64,000 nucleotides of DNA from contig NW_003101682.1 of NCBI RefSeq assembly GCF_000003855.2, forward strand, positions 6,315,930 through 6,379,929, written 5' to 3'. This DNA is from Blastomyces gilchristii SLH14081. Lineage: Eukaryota > Ascomycota > Eurotiomycetes > Onygenales > Ajellomycetaceae. The notes under the pieces are model-generated. The model had not been told where the DNA came from. It ran no database searches and saw nothing but the letters and a program-made list of their open reading frames with translations. The position numbers were made by a program, and so were the translations under genes. Shown in pieces: positions 26,541 to 37,624 of the stretch (position 1 is its first letter; each line of letters starts with the position of its first letter).

Positions 26541-27270
26541 CCTCCAGCTTTTTTATGTTCTTCTTCTTCTTCTTCTTCTTCTTGTTGTTGTTGTTGTTGT
26601 TGTTTGTTCTTCTTCTGCTTCTTATTATTACTAACTATGTCATGACAATAATATCATCCATCCATCCTCCTTCTTCCTCTTCTTCCTCTTCTTCCCCTTC
26701 TTCCTTCTGCTGCTGACTACCCCCCGACTACATATTAATTAAGTTAAAAATTGCCAACCAGACCCCCCTTTGTCTTCTTTTCCTCTGATTTATTGCCTCA
26801 TTTGTTATTTTTATTTTATTTCCTTTCTTCTTGCTCTTCATTATTATTATAATAAATAAGCTGGACTGTCCCCTCCAGGCCCTCTCTTTCCCCCCCCCCC
26901 CCCCCAAACTTTTCTCCCCCAATCGTTCGCCTATTTTGTTGGGTCAAGCCTTTGGTCCTTTTACCAACTACTAACGGAGGGAATTATTTAACATGACGTC
27001 TACTACTAGCGGTGGACCGACCTCTTGTCTCTCTCCATCAAGTCCCAGCGCTGCCACTACTACTAATACCGCTACAAGGCGCCTATTTTCTATTTTCCTC
27101 CCCTCCATATTCGTCTCTCTTCTATCATCGTCAACTATTTATCATTACCATCATCATTACCATTACCATTACCACCACCACTACAACTATCACTACTTCT
27201 CCTGCACTCTACCAGGAGATACAAGGCATCCAAAATACCTCTCAGCTTGCCCACTGTCATCCCGGTGTAA
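26541..27270 (+). promoter_or_regulatory. Pyrimidine-rich promoter/leader of creA with an overlapping upstream ORF
   Basis: Dominated by C/T: TTC repeats (26558-26583) run into TTG repeats (26582-26602), then CTTC runs and a 16-nt C tract (26890-26905). An ATG at 26993 opens a 100-codon frame (MTSTTSGGPT...) that ends at 27295, out of frame with and past the creA ATG at 27271. If it lies in the transcript it would compete with creA translation. The transcription start is not visible. Confidence 0.5.
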
Positions 27271-28692
27271 ATGCCACGGCCATCCACTGCAGTAGATTTC
27301 TCGAATCTGCTGAACCCGCAGGTTGACGACTCAAAGAAGCGGCCTGCTTCTGCTACAACTCTGACTTCCTCCCCTTCTTCAACGACGATGACAACAACAA
27401 CAACAACAACAACCTCTCCCTCCACTCCTACCACTACCACTCCAGCCATGGCCTCTTCCACAGTCAGCCTGTTACCGCCGTTGGCAAAAGGTGGCCGTGC
27501 AAGCGGTGAAGAACCACGACAAAGCCTCCCTCGCCCGTACAAGTGTCCTCTTTGTGACCGTGCTTTCCACCGCCTGGAACACCAGACACGCCACATCCGC
27601 ACCCATACCGGAGAGAAGCCACATGCCTGCCAGCATCCAGGCTGTTCCAAGCGGTTTAGCCGGTCAGACGAACTCACCCGCCATTCTCGCATCCACAACA
27701 ATCCAAATTCGAGGAGAAGCCACAAGGCTGCCCACCACCAACAACAGCAGCAGCAGCAGCAACAACAGCAACAACAGCAACACATTGCTCCCACCACCAC
27801 AAGAGCGGATAGACCACACACCACCGCAAACTCCCCGTCGAGGGATATGATGCCTCCCCCTGGTAAACCCATGACCAGGTCAGCACCTGTCTCGCAGGTG
27901 GGCTCGCCAAATGTGTCTCCGCCGCATTCGTACACCAACTACGCTTCGCACATGCCATCCAGCCTAGGTCCCTACAGCAGAGGTGTATCCGAGAGACCGT
28001 CGACCACTATGGATATCAACATGCTAGCCACCGCAGCATCACAGGTAGAACGCGATGACCACTCATCAGGATACCACCTCTCTCCACACCAGGTCCGCAG
28101 CAGCCTGTACAACACTACCAGCCAAAGACCACATCACTACCACCACCACCATAACACCAGCGGCCGCCTACCTTCTCTCTCCGCCTACGCACTCTCCCAC
28201 TCCATGGCCCGCTCTCACTCCCACGACGACGAAGACTACAGCCACCGCGTCAAACGCTCCCGCCCTTCCTCTCCAAATTCCACCGCTCCTTCGTCCCCCA
28301 CCTTATCCCATGACTCGCTCTCCCCAACCCCAGACCACACTCCGCTAGCAACCCCTGCCCACTCACCCCGTCTCCGACCATTCGGGAGCAGCGACCTCCA
28401 ACTCCCCTCCATCCGCCATCTATCTCTCCATCACACCCCAGCTCTAGCACCTATGGAGCCACAGACCGACGGCATGAACCATATGAACAATCACTACGTT
28501 TCCCCTCAGCATATAGGACCCAGCATCAGTGACATCATATCCCGCACAGATGGAACGCAGCGCAAGCTCCCGGTCCCTCAGATCCCCAAGGTTGCTGTGC
28601 ATGATATGCTAAATCCTGGAAGTGGGTTTTCCTCGGGCAATTCATCGGTCACGGGATCGATAGCCGGTGGTGATTTGGCGGAGCGTTATTAA
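27271..28692 (+). CDS. creA: CreA, C2H2 zinc-finger carbon catabolite repressor
   Basis: Single exon, 473 residues. The start matches the family's N-terminus ([12 protein letters not shown]). [20 protein letters not shown] begins the two-finger DNA-binding domain, with zinc ligands C92, C95, H108, H112 and C120, C125, H138, H142. The fingers are essentially those of Aspergillus CreA and yeast Mig1, which bind SYGGRG sites and repress genes for alternative carbon sources in the presence of glucose. After them come a Gln run of about 15 residues, long Ser/Pro/His-rich parts, an acidic patch ([18 protein letters not shown]) and the conserved C-terminus [20 protein letters not shown]. It is somewhat longer than Aspergillus CreA, mainly through low-complexity insertions. 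The gene stands alone, with large spacers on both sides. Confidence 0.95.
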   Translation: MPRPSTAVDFSNLLNPQVDDSKKRPASATTLTSSPSSTTMTTTTTTTTSPSTPTTTTPAMASSTVSLLPPLAKGGRASGEEPRQSLPRPYKCPLCDRAFHRLEHQTRHIRTHTGEKPHACQHPGCSKRFSRSDELTRHSRIHNNPNSRRSHKAAHHQQQQQQQQQQQQQQHIAPTTTRADRPHTTANSPSRDMMPPPGKPMTRSAPVSQVGSPNVSPPHSYTNYASHMPSSLGPYSRGVSERPSTTMDINMLATAASQVERDDHSSGYHLSPHQVRSSLYNTTSQRPHHYHHHHNTSGRLPSLSAYALSHSMARSHSHDDEDYSHRVKRSRPSSPNSTAPSSPTLSHDSLSPTPDHTPLATPAHSPRLRPFGSSDLQLPSIRHLSLHHTPALAPMEPQTDGMNHMNNHYVSPQHIGPSISDIISRTDGTQRKLPVPQIPKVAVHDMLNPGSGFSSGNSSVTGSIAGGDLAERY

Positions 28693-31179
28693 ACCCACCC
28701 GCCAAAAAATGAAAATAAAAATAAAAATATAAAAAATAAAAAATAAAAAGAACAGAAAAACAGAAAAACAAAAAGAAAAAGAAAACAAAAAGAAACAAAA
28801 AGAACAAAAAAGACATATGTTACCCCTTGCCTTTTTTTTTTAGAATAATCTTTAGACGGTGGTACGAGTAGAAAACTTGAACTTTACATATAGATTGGGG
28901 AGGGTGGAAACATTTTGGATTTCTCCTCTTTTTTTCCTTTGCCTCTCACGAAAACTTGTCTTTGCAGGGTTATCTTTCCTATTTGTCTAACTCCTTCTCT
29001 TTCCCGTCTTTTTTGTTGGTTTGCTTTGCCGGTGCTTTCAGCGATGCTTCGTTCGGAGTCCAAAAAACTATAGACGGATGGGATTAAATTTGCTGGGATT
29101 TTCATTTACAATCACGCTTGGATTTTTTTTTTTCCCTTCTACTTTTCTTCCATTGTTTTGCTAATAAATTTCTTTTCTTCTCTTTCCTCTTTTTTGTTTT
29201 CATTTCAAGCTTCTCTCTACTCTCATGACTCTATATATTTTCGCCTTGTTCAGCTTTTTTTTTTTGGCATTGGAAAGACTTTTTGAAGAAAGAGAAAAAA
29301 TAAAATCACACATGTTCTTCCCTCTTCTTTGAATCCATTTTGCTTTCGGAAAAGCGAAAAGGAAAAAGCAAAAACTATATTTTACAAAAATTTTAATGCG
29401 CAGAGAGAAATGGACTCGAGATATATATAATATTTCATGACTTGAATGAAGCGAGTCCAAAAAGGGGAAAAGGGGGAAGATGTGAGTTTCAGCTGATTGA
29501 TTGACTGATTGATTGATTGATTGATTCTCTCTTCTCTTTCTTTTTTCATTTTTGAAATTAATAGAAAACATCTTCTCTCTTAATAATAATCTATCTATAT
29601 AGAAAATAAATAATCAGAAGAATTTTATTGTATGATTATTGCCGCATTATACATCTATCGTCCGGGTATGTACGGTATTGTACCGAGGTATACTGTGTAG
29701 CTAACCTACCTAGGAAGTTACTCTATGTATGTATGTATGTATGTATGTATGTATGTATGTATGTATGTATGTATACTCGTATACTGTACTGAAGCTTCCC
29801 CCCGGCCGTTAGAAGTTAGGCACTGAGACGCGGGCCGAGGGCGGACGGAGAGAGAGGGATAAAGGCATCAGGCAACGATATTAATTTTCATTGAGTCATG
29901 GCCAATGTTGGGTTGGGCACTGCGAGGTTGGCTTGGATGTTGTGGCTTTTCTGCTGGTTAGGTTACTGGACGGAGTAATGTAACCCACTCAAGCTGAGAA
30001 GGAGACAGACACTATATACGTACTTTACTTACTTGCCTTGGTCTTGGTCTTGGTTCTGGTCTGGTCTGGTCTGGTTTCGAGATCATATTATCATATCGAT
30101 CGGGGGTATCCAACTTCGGTTTTCTTGGGTTATTATTAGTTTGTTCATAAACTATTTAACTAGGTTCTAGCTAGGTATTAACTAAGTTAGTTACTTCTTG
30201 TGAGTGTAAGAAAAGAAAAAGACAGTCAGTTCCCCCAAATCCTAACCTCTTACCCCGTTCCTGTGGTTGGTCCCGGCATCCCGGCATCCCGTCCCGAAGG
30301 AGATGTCATTGCACGAACGATGGGGGGATTGATTATTAGGTAGTTATTCATATCCTCCTATTCTATCTCTATCTAGGTACGGGGGCGGGCCCCACCCGGG
30401 CAAGGGAAGAGATTCAAGTCTGGCCAACGGCGATAGCGATGGGCCATGGCCATGACGATTCATCTATCGCCACTCTCTCTAGAGACCTCTACCAACCCTC
30501 TTCCCTACCCCCCGTCCGAGGCATGGAGCATGGAGCATGGAGCATGGATAGAGATGCCGAACTTTCTTTACCTTACTTACCCGGCGGCGGCTAAAAGAAG
30601 AGAAAAAATAAAAAATAAATTAAAATAAAATAAAATAAAAAAAGAAAAAGAAAAAGGAAAAATAAGTTGCCTAGGATAATTCAATCAATGCTCTAGGACA
30701 TACATTAATTAAATATTTATCGATGCGCTCGGCTGATCTTCGGCTTACCTAGGTACAAAGTACAAAGTATGTTAGTTAGTATGTAGGTCGGTCCCGGATG
30801 TTGTTTTGCCGTTGCGGCCCCGTGAACGCTATGCTGCCAGGGCTGGAAGTTGGGCTCAAACAACTAATAACTAATAGAGTTTTGCGCTTGCTGAGGAATT
30901 ATTTTTGGAGGAACTTGGGTTTCTTTTTTTTATTTTTTTTTAATTTAATTTAATTATTTTTTATTTTAGGTTGGGGTTGGGGTTGGGTTGGGTGGAGTTA
31001 GAGTGCAGTACGGAGTACGCAGTAGTGAAGATGGTGTTGGCAGGATGCTCTCTCTCTGTGGAGTTAGGCTCAATGAATAATAATAATGCTGTGCAGGACC
31101 AGCTAAGTTACTCCGTAGTAGTTAGCAGCTAAGCCCGCACAGCCACGGAAAAACACCCAAATCATTCAAGTAGGGATTG
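28693..31179. other. Spacer downstream of creA with microsatellites
   Basis: Begins with A-rich 3' UTR-like DNA, then T-rich DNA, ATTG repeats (about 29495-29525), a TATG microsatellite (29724-29774), CTTGGT/CTGGT repeats (about 30040-30076), a 7-bp CATGGAG repeat (30522-30549), a G-run cluster (30973-30992) and nonamers at 31009-31017 and 31109-31117. No supported gene. Confidence 0.55.
29724..29774. repeat. TATG tetranucleotide microsatellite
   Basis: 51 bp of perfect TATG repeats, nearly 13 copies, in the spacer downstream of creA. Likely length-variable between strains. Confidence 0.95.
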
Positions 31180-32313
31180 ATTACAAGGAACTGGCATCTG
31201 GTTTCCTCATAGAGACTAGACCCATAGTTACATATAAAAACATAAACCAACAATGCAAAGAAAAAAATGCTCAAATCCACTCTTTCTGTTAATGATATTA
31301 CTTACCCTCTCTCTGAGTCAGTTTGTTCAAACAACACTGAAGAATTGAAACTCATTATTTCTTGTATTTTTATAATTTTCATCATTTCTCATCATTGTTT
31401 GCACTGTGATCTAGTATTGATATGAATCATATGATTATTCATTCTCTGGCAGTAAGTATATTGTGAGAGAACTCTCTCTTTTATAAAAAGATATACTGAT
31501 ATTATTCTCTTGTAAATGATAATTATTGTAGAGCTCGCTTCGCTATAGAAGATTGACTTTTGACATCTCAGAGCTCTTTTCGTTGTAGAAGACGAAAGTA
31601 TTAATAGCATTTGAATAAGAGAAGACAATTCTTTGATGAAAAGAAGTAGTGCTTAAAAAGCGTATTGAAATAATGCGAGACTTGAAACCTCATCATGAGA
31701 CTGCAGAGCTAGATAGATAGATATACTGCATACATAGCACACAGTAGCAAGAGCAAGCGGGCAAGCGAGGAGAGGAGGCTGACTCAGCACCCGAAACTAT
31801 AAATAGTCTCATCATTCAATATAAAGACCTAACTACGTCCGTTCTCCTTGACGTTCCCATTCATTATCTTCGTTCCTCAACATCGTTTCATAACCTCAAA
31901 GGGACTCAGTTGTTACATTGAAGAGATTATTGCATGATATATAATGCTTTGTAGAAGTGCAAGAGCTCCATAGTATCTGTGGGATGTTGGAACATGGTTG
32001 TTAATATCTATCTAGTGGCTAGCGGCTGTGTGTATGAGTGGAATAGGGCTGGATTAGTGTACAATGGGGTGGGATGACGTAAGGTCATGTGATTTTATTT
32101 TTATTTTTATTTTTATTCGTTCGGAGAATAGTTGGAGGGGCGGAGATGGGAGAGGGGACAGTAGAGAAAATGAATGTGGTAGATAGAGAGGAATAGATGG
32201 GATATTGGAGAGGTATTACGGGGTAGAAAAGAATGAGGTGAGTTGACTTCTTGGAGGTCCTCCTCTTGTGGTTTGTCGGCGGGCGATCGCGACTGCTTGT
32301 CTCATGTAATATG

Positions 32314-32346
<33 letters not shown>

Positions 32347-33272
32347 CATTGCTAGAGGCATGATGAATGTCTAATTGCTTTCTTGATATATCGCTCACAA
32401 GGGGGAATTTAGAACGGGGTGATTATTGTGTGGTATGAGATGTGTAAAGGAATATGAATATATATTGAAAAGATATATAGAGAGCTAAAACCATATCAGA
32501 GTGCATATGGTAGAGAGTTATATATGTATGAGGTGCGAAACAAAAAAGATAGGGGAACGGAAACGATGTTGATGGTCAAAAAACTATGATAAGATATAAT
32601 AAAAAAAGAGGAAATTAGAAACGGTGGTAAGAACAGGCAATGAGATATAGAGACAGTACAGAGGATAGCTAATGATGATGAGGAGACTAAAAACAGAAAC
32701 ACAACAGAGAAGATAGATAATAAGCAGTAGAGAAAAAAAAAGAGATGAAAGAGACAAAAATGAAAATGAAGCACAAGTTCGAGTATCTGATATTTCCATA
32801 CACGTTGCGCGCCCCCCCACCTCTTTCTGCAAACGGAGACACCCATTTCATCGTATCTGTTCACACTCCTTCGTTCGATATCATAAAGGCCTCCCTCAAT
32901 TGAATATCTATTGCCTCCATCCACTTGCCCATCGTCACTGGCAGCCGGTACAAAGTTTTCCCTTGCGGTACTAAAAAGGTTAATAAAAAAGCTCTTTAGC
33001 GATTTCTACCTAAAAAAAAGAAAAAGAAAAAAAAAGTATATCTCATTTCCCATCACTATCCCATATTCCCAACTCCCCTCCCCCCCTCCTTTTTTCTTCC
33101 CCCTCTTATCGCTTGCGTTTCGTAGATTTTCCTTTCTTTATTCTTGTTTGTCTGTTTCTTCCTTTAGCCATTTCGCGCGGCGCGGCTCCTAACAACTGCA
33201 CTCGCCACCCGTCACTCAACGAAGCTTGCAAGCCGTTCGTCCCTCAAAGCCCATATACCAATATACCGACTT
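31180..33272. other. Spacer between creA and bro1 with an AT-rich block
   Basis: 31180-31740 is AT-rich and CpG-poor, like the transposon relics. A GATA microsatellite of about eight copies lies at 32314-32346. Beyond it the DNA is A/G-rich. No supported gene; the open frames are low-complexity. The last few hundred bases should hold the bro1 3' UTR. Confidence 0.5.
32314..32346. repeat. GATA microsatellite
   Basis: About eight perfect GATA copies in the spacer between creA and bro1. Confidence 0.9.
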
Positions 33273-36200
33273 TCATTTCCACGCATTTAACCCCGCCCAC
33301 GGGTCATTGCTATTACTCTGCCCACCAGACGGGCCCTGCGGCGTCTGCGACGGATGCTGCTGCTGCATGGCACTGTACGGCCGCGGCTGCATGTATCCCG
33401 CCGGCGGATACGGCGCGCTGGACTGCGGGTAGGGCGACTGAGATGGCCGCGGGGGCGGTGGAGGCGGTATGTACCCCTGCGGCATGAACTGGGTGGGTTG
33501 CTGCGGGCTGGCGTAGCCGTATTGTGATGGGGAGAAGTATTGTTGGTTTGGTGGAGGGGAGATGGGGGGTTGGTAGAGGTAGGCCATGGGGTTGTAGCCT
33601 TCTGCGGAGGGGGCGACGCCGGGGGGTCCTTGTTGGGGGTATTGTTGTGGCTGTTGTTGTTGTTGTTGTTGTTGCGGTGGTGGTTGTGGTTGTGGTTGTT
33701 GCTGTTGTTGTCCGGTCATGTATTGGCTGGTGGAGGGGTAGGACATGGTGTTGTGGTGAGTTGAAATGGACGGGGAGCGGCCGGGGGTAGTCTTTAGAGG
33801 GGATGGGCGAGGTTTTGATGAGGAGGATGTTGGTTGTGATTGAGGGCTGGTTTCTACGGAGAGACGCTCCATCAGGGATTTTAACTTTTCACGCTCCCGG
33901 TCCTCCTGGCTGGACTGATGGTGGGCTTTGTCTCGTTCGATCTGACTGAGGAGTTGCGCGCCTTCTGATCGTCTGTTGTTGACAAATGTATCGACATTTT
34001 TCCGTAGGCTGTCCACCGTATCCTTCATCTCCGCGTAGAAGGCTTGCGCTTGCTGTAGGCCCGAATTAATGTCTTTGAAGGCGTTGTATATCTTTTTATA
34101 TTTGGACATAACCGAGTTCCTCTGTCGTGTGAGCACTTCGTACTTGGACTGCTCTGATCTGACTCTGTTATCCTGGAGCAGGTCGCCATAAACTTTTGTA
34201 AGTTCCTTCATGAGCGCCGTTTGTTTGTGGTTTGCTTGTAGTAGTCGATTTTGGTGAGGTCGGAATTTCTCAAGCTCTGTTTGGAACAATTGATTTTCTT
34301 GGTTGGCGATAGATTTCTTGTTCAGTATCAGGACATTGGAAATATCATCATTATGCACCTAAGTTCCGTTAGCATTTGTTGACATTTAAATTGCTCAACA
34401 AAGTATCTCATAGGACAGTGCAAACCTTCTCTTTCAGATCCTTCAAAATCTGATTCCTATCTCTTTTCACAAGATTCAGCTTTCGAAGTAGCTCCTCCAC
34501 CCTCGCGATCTGCTCAGCAACAGACGCCCCCGCTTCGAAATCATCGCCTAGGAGGTTTGTCTCCGGAGCAGCAGTATAAGGGCTACCATGCCCATTTCGG
34601 CCTTTGCCTTTTCCTCCAACCTTAATTAGAGCCCTTTGGAACAAAACATCAGCTTCGTCGGTTTCCCCGGCGGAGCGCATTTCCTCGAAGTCAGTTTCAT
34701 GTTGTCTCAGGTTCACGAGAAGCTGCGAGTCGCTGGAACTGGCTTCGCCGATGGTATCACGGTAGCTTCGAATATCACTGCGCAAGGTCGATGTTAATCG
34801 GGAACTGGGCTGCTGTACCCAGTCCGCTCCGTACTTGGACCGCATCTTTTCACAAACACTCTCTTCCATATCCAGTTGCTTAGAGCATTGATCCAATACG
34901 CTTAATATGGATATTTTTTCCTCCTGCACCTCGTTGAAAGCTTCGCGAAAAGGAGGCGCATCAGCCAATTCATCACACCACATCTTAAAATCTTCATCGA
35001 CATCCATATCCTGGTCCATTCCTCCCTTCAAAATGTTCAGGCTTCCTGGTAATTTGAGGTAGTCAAGACTGGCAGCCATTTCACCATTCGCGGCCTCAAC
35101 TTTCTCCGCCTCTGCACGAACCAGCTTCGCTTTCTCCTCATCGTACAAACTTGCTGATTCTGTAACGGACATTGGAACAATCTTTTGAAAAATGTCCGGC
35201 CCGATTATCCTCTGTATATCTTGTCCTTGGTATAACTCACTAACCGACATTGCTTTTGCAGCGGGCAACTTCGCGATGGTCGATAAACTGGGCTCAGAAG
35301 GGATTGGTTGGTGGTATATAAAATCGTTATCCTTGTTAAACAATGCCAGTTTTTCCTGGATATTCGCCAGCTGTCGCCGTGTGAGATCGAGTAAGATCGG
35401 ACCAGTATCCGCGCTTAGGTTTGAGCCTGCGGGGGGAGAGGATGGAAAAGACTTCGCCCAACTCATTGCTGAGGTAGCCTGCTTTTCAGCCAGCTGGAGT
35501 CGGGCGATGGATATTCCGTAGAGAGCCCCTTCGTCATCTGCAATGGCTTGGTAGTAACCAGCGACAGCAGCTAGAAGGGAGGCTTTTATTTGAATGACAA
35601 TCGACCACACTTTCTCAAATATGCCCTTCGCCACATTTTCCTGTACACCTTCTGCAGCTTGTGAGTAGAGATATGCTGCCTGGCTTGCGAGCTTAGCCAG
35701 AAACCCTGGTTTCTTCTCATCAGCTATCTGCTTCTCCAAGAAAACCTCCTGGCCCTGCGCAAGCATTATCGATATCAGCGTTTTAACGGTGTCCCTACTC
35801 AGATCCGTCGAAGGGGCATGTAGGAAGTTTTCGTTGATATAAGTGAACATTCCCGCAGAGGCTTGGAAGGAGTGATAAGCGGTCTTCAGCCCAGTGTCTT
35901 CAGATCGGTCTTGGTTCGCCGCATGGCACGATAGAACGGCGGATATATTGAAGATAATCGAAGCCTTCTCATACGCCAATGAGTATTGAGATGTTGGCTT
36001 GTGTGTAAACGCATCATACCTGCCAAGTGTTGTAAAAGAACAATAAGTTAGAAAAAAAGAAGCCGGAGCAAGCAAAAAATCATAGCGGAATTGATTGCTC
36101 ATGTAGCATGGCAGACTTTACCAGGTGAAGGATATTTTGATATGGTTCTCATCCACCGGAAACCGCAAATCCAGCAGTTCAAGCTGGCCATAATACCGAT

Positions 36201-36399
36201 ATAGTAAATCCCGCCCAGCCGCGCTATCCTTGCCAGCACCTCTCATATCCTGCCGCAGCCTGTTCAACGTTGCGCATTCCTCCGAGTATCTCTCTGGATC
36301 ATCACCATATGTCTGCCGGATGTAGGCCTTGAGGGGCTGTATCCAGTCGATCTCGCTTGTTTGCTTCAGCGGGCTCGATATCATAGGTGACTGCACCAT
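33273..36399 (-). CDS. bro1: Bro1/ALIX-family ESCRT-associated protein
   Basis: Minus-strand exons 36399-36122, 36019-34426 and 34358-33273, 985 residues. Intron 1 (GTAAAG...TTGGCAG) splits the Trp codon of ISFTW-YDAFTHKP. Intron 2 (GTTTGC, branch GCTAAC, TTAG) joins LKEK to VHNDDISNVL. The N-terminal BRO1 domain is clear: QTSEIDWIQPLKAYIRQTYG, YYGQLELLDLRFP, YDAFTHK, YEKASIIFNISAVLS. A coiled V domain follows (DLKEK...LNKKSIANQENQLFQTELEK). The last roughly 180 residues are Pro/Gln-rich with a long Q run. Family role: Bro1 binds Snf7 at endosomes, recruits the ubiquitin hydrolase Doa4 and promotes cargo sorting into multivesicular bodies; the Aspergillus PalA paralogue is a different protein. 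Confidence 0.9.
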
Positions 36400-37624
36400 C
36401 TTGAGAATGGCCCGCCGCGGGGGGGGTTAAGGGGGTGGGTGGGGGGTGGTGAGGCAAAAGAGGTGGAGGTAAAATGTTGTGGCTAGGTAGGCAAACAGTG
36501 AGGAGAGTCGGAGGTAACAAACACAGCTCCCTTTCCTAAACACCAGTCGAAAAGCGGTCGCAGAAGTGGTCAGAGAGGAACGAGTCGTATTTGGCCTGCA
36601 GAAGCAGTGGTTGGAGAGAGGCTTTCGATGGCTGGATGTGGGGTATTGGGAACTTCAGGATTGGTCTTCGCCCAAGGACAATGACGATGATGTTGCTAGT
36701 TTGGCGGTGGACTAAGAAATGTCATCACCGGATCTTAAACCCTTTTAACTATCACTCCAGCCTATTTAACTAACTAGCAGACCGGGACACACAACCACAC
36801 ATCAGGCGATTTAAACCACGAACAAACAACAGTGTGAGAGAGGATGGGGACAAATGGAAGCAAATGGGTACGGTGTAACAAAATACTTAGGGAGACCGGA
36901 GCGAGGCCAGGGTCGACGCCTCTTCTCAAAGCCCAGGTTTATGCGAGTTAGTGAGGCTACGGTCAGGTTATTCTTAGGTCTGGCTGCTGGAAGAGGCAAG
37001 AAATCGACGCGCTATGGGAGATGCTGTATGGAACAAGTCTAGCTATGGCTTGCGATTGGTAGTAGTTCGAGCCACCACTGCACGGCGCTAGAGATGAGAG
37101 GGGGCTTGGAGGCACTTAGGAATAATGCCATTGTTCGTTGAATATCTTTCGTATGTTTGTCCTCCTTTTTATTTGCCCATGCTTTTGGTGATATAGCTGC
37201 TATGGCGTTGATAATGCGACAATTATATGCGGCTGTCCTATATAGATTTATAATTGCTCCTGATTATTTTTGTCTCATATCGAGCTTGACCGTAGCGGAG
37301 ATGTTAGCTATAGAGTGATTGTAGTAGCGAAGTAGTAGTGTACAGAGGTTATGGGAAATAAGGGATATCCAATCCATCTCTCCCCAAGTCTAAATGGCCC
37401 ACCCCGCTATGCATTTATTTAATCATACAGCTTCCAATACAAAAGAAAATAAACAATAAACGGAAACATTAAACCCTACCATCAAGGAAAAGGGGCATAT
37501 ACAAGAAGATAAAAAGACACGATGGAGAACATTGCTTGTCAACACTATGACAAAAAGAAGCAAAATAAGGACAGGATTAAAACTATAACACCCTCAACCT
37601 CTTTGAAGATACCAGGTGTACATA
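36400..37624. other. Intergenic region between MDJ1 3' end and bro1 start
   Basis: 1.2 kb. It holds the bro1 promoter/leader, with G runs at 36419-36446 just upstream of the bro1 ATG, and the terminator side of MDJ1. No further gene is supported. Confidence 0.55.

Noticed and set aside
25000..27000. CreA SYGGRG sites upstream of creA
   Set aside because: Several matches such as CTGGGG, but the 6-mer is too degenerate to claim autoregulation.
27135..27938. 267-codon minus-strand frame across creA
   Set aside because: Antisense shadow of creA; its Cys and Val runs come from the complement of Gln/Thr repeats.
33524..33790. Plus-strand Val/Gly-rich frame
   Set aside because: Antisense of the Pro/Gln-rich tail of bro1.
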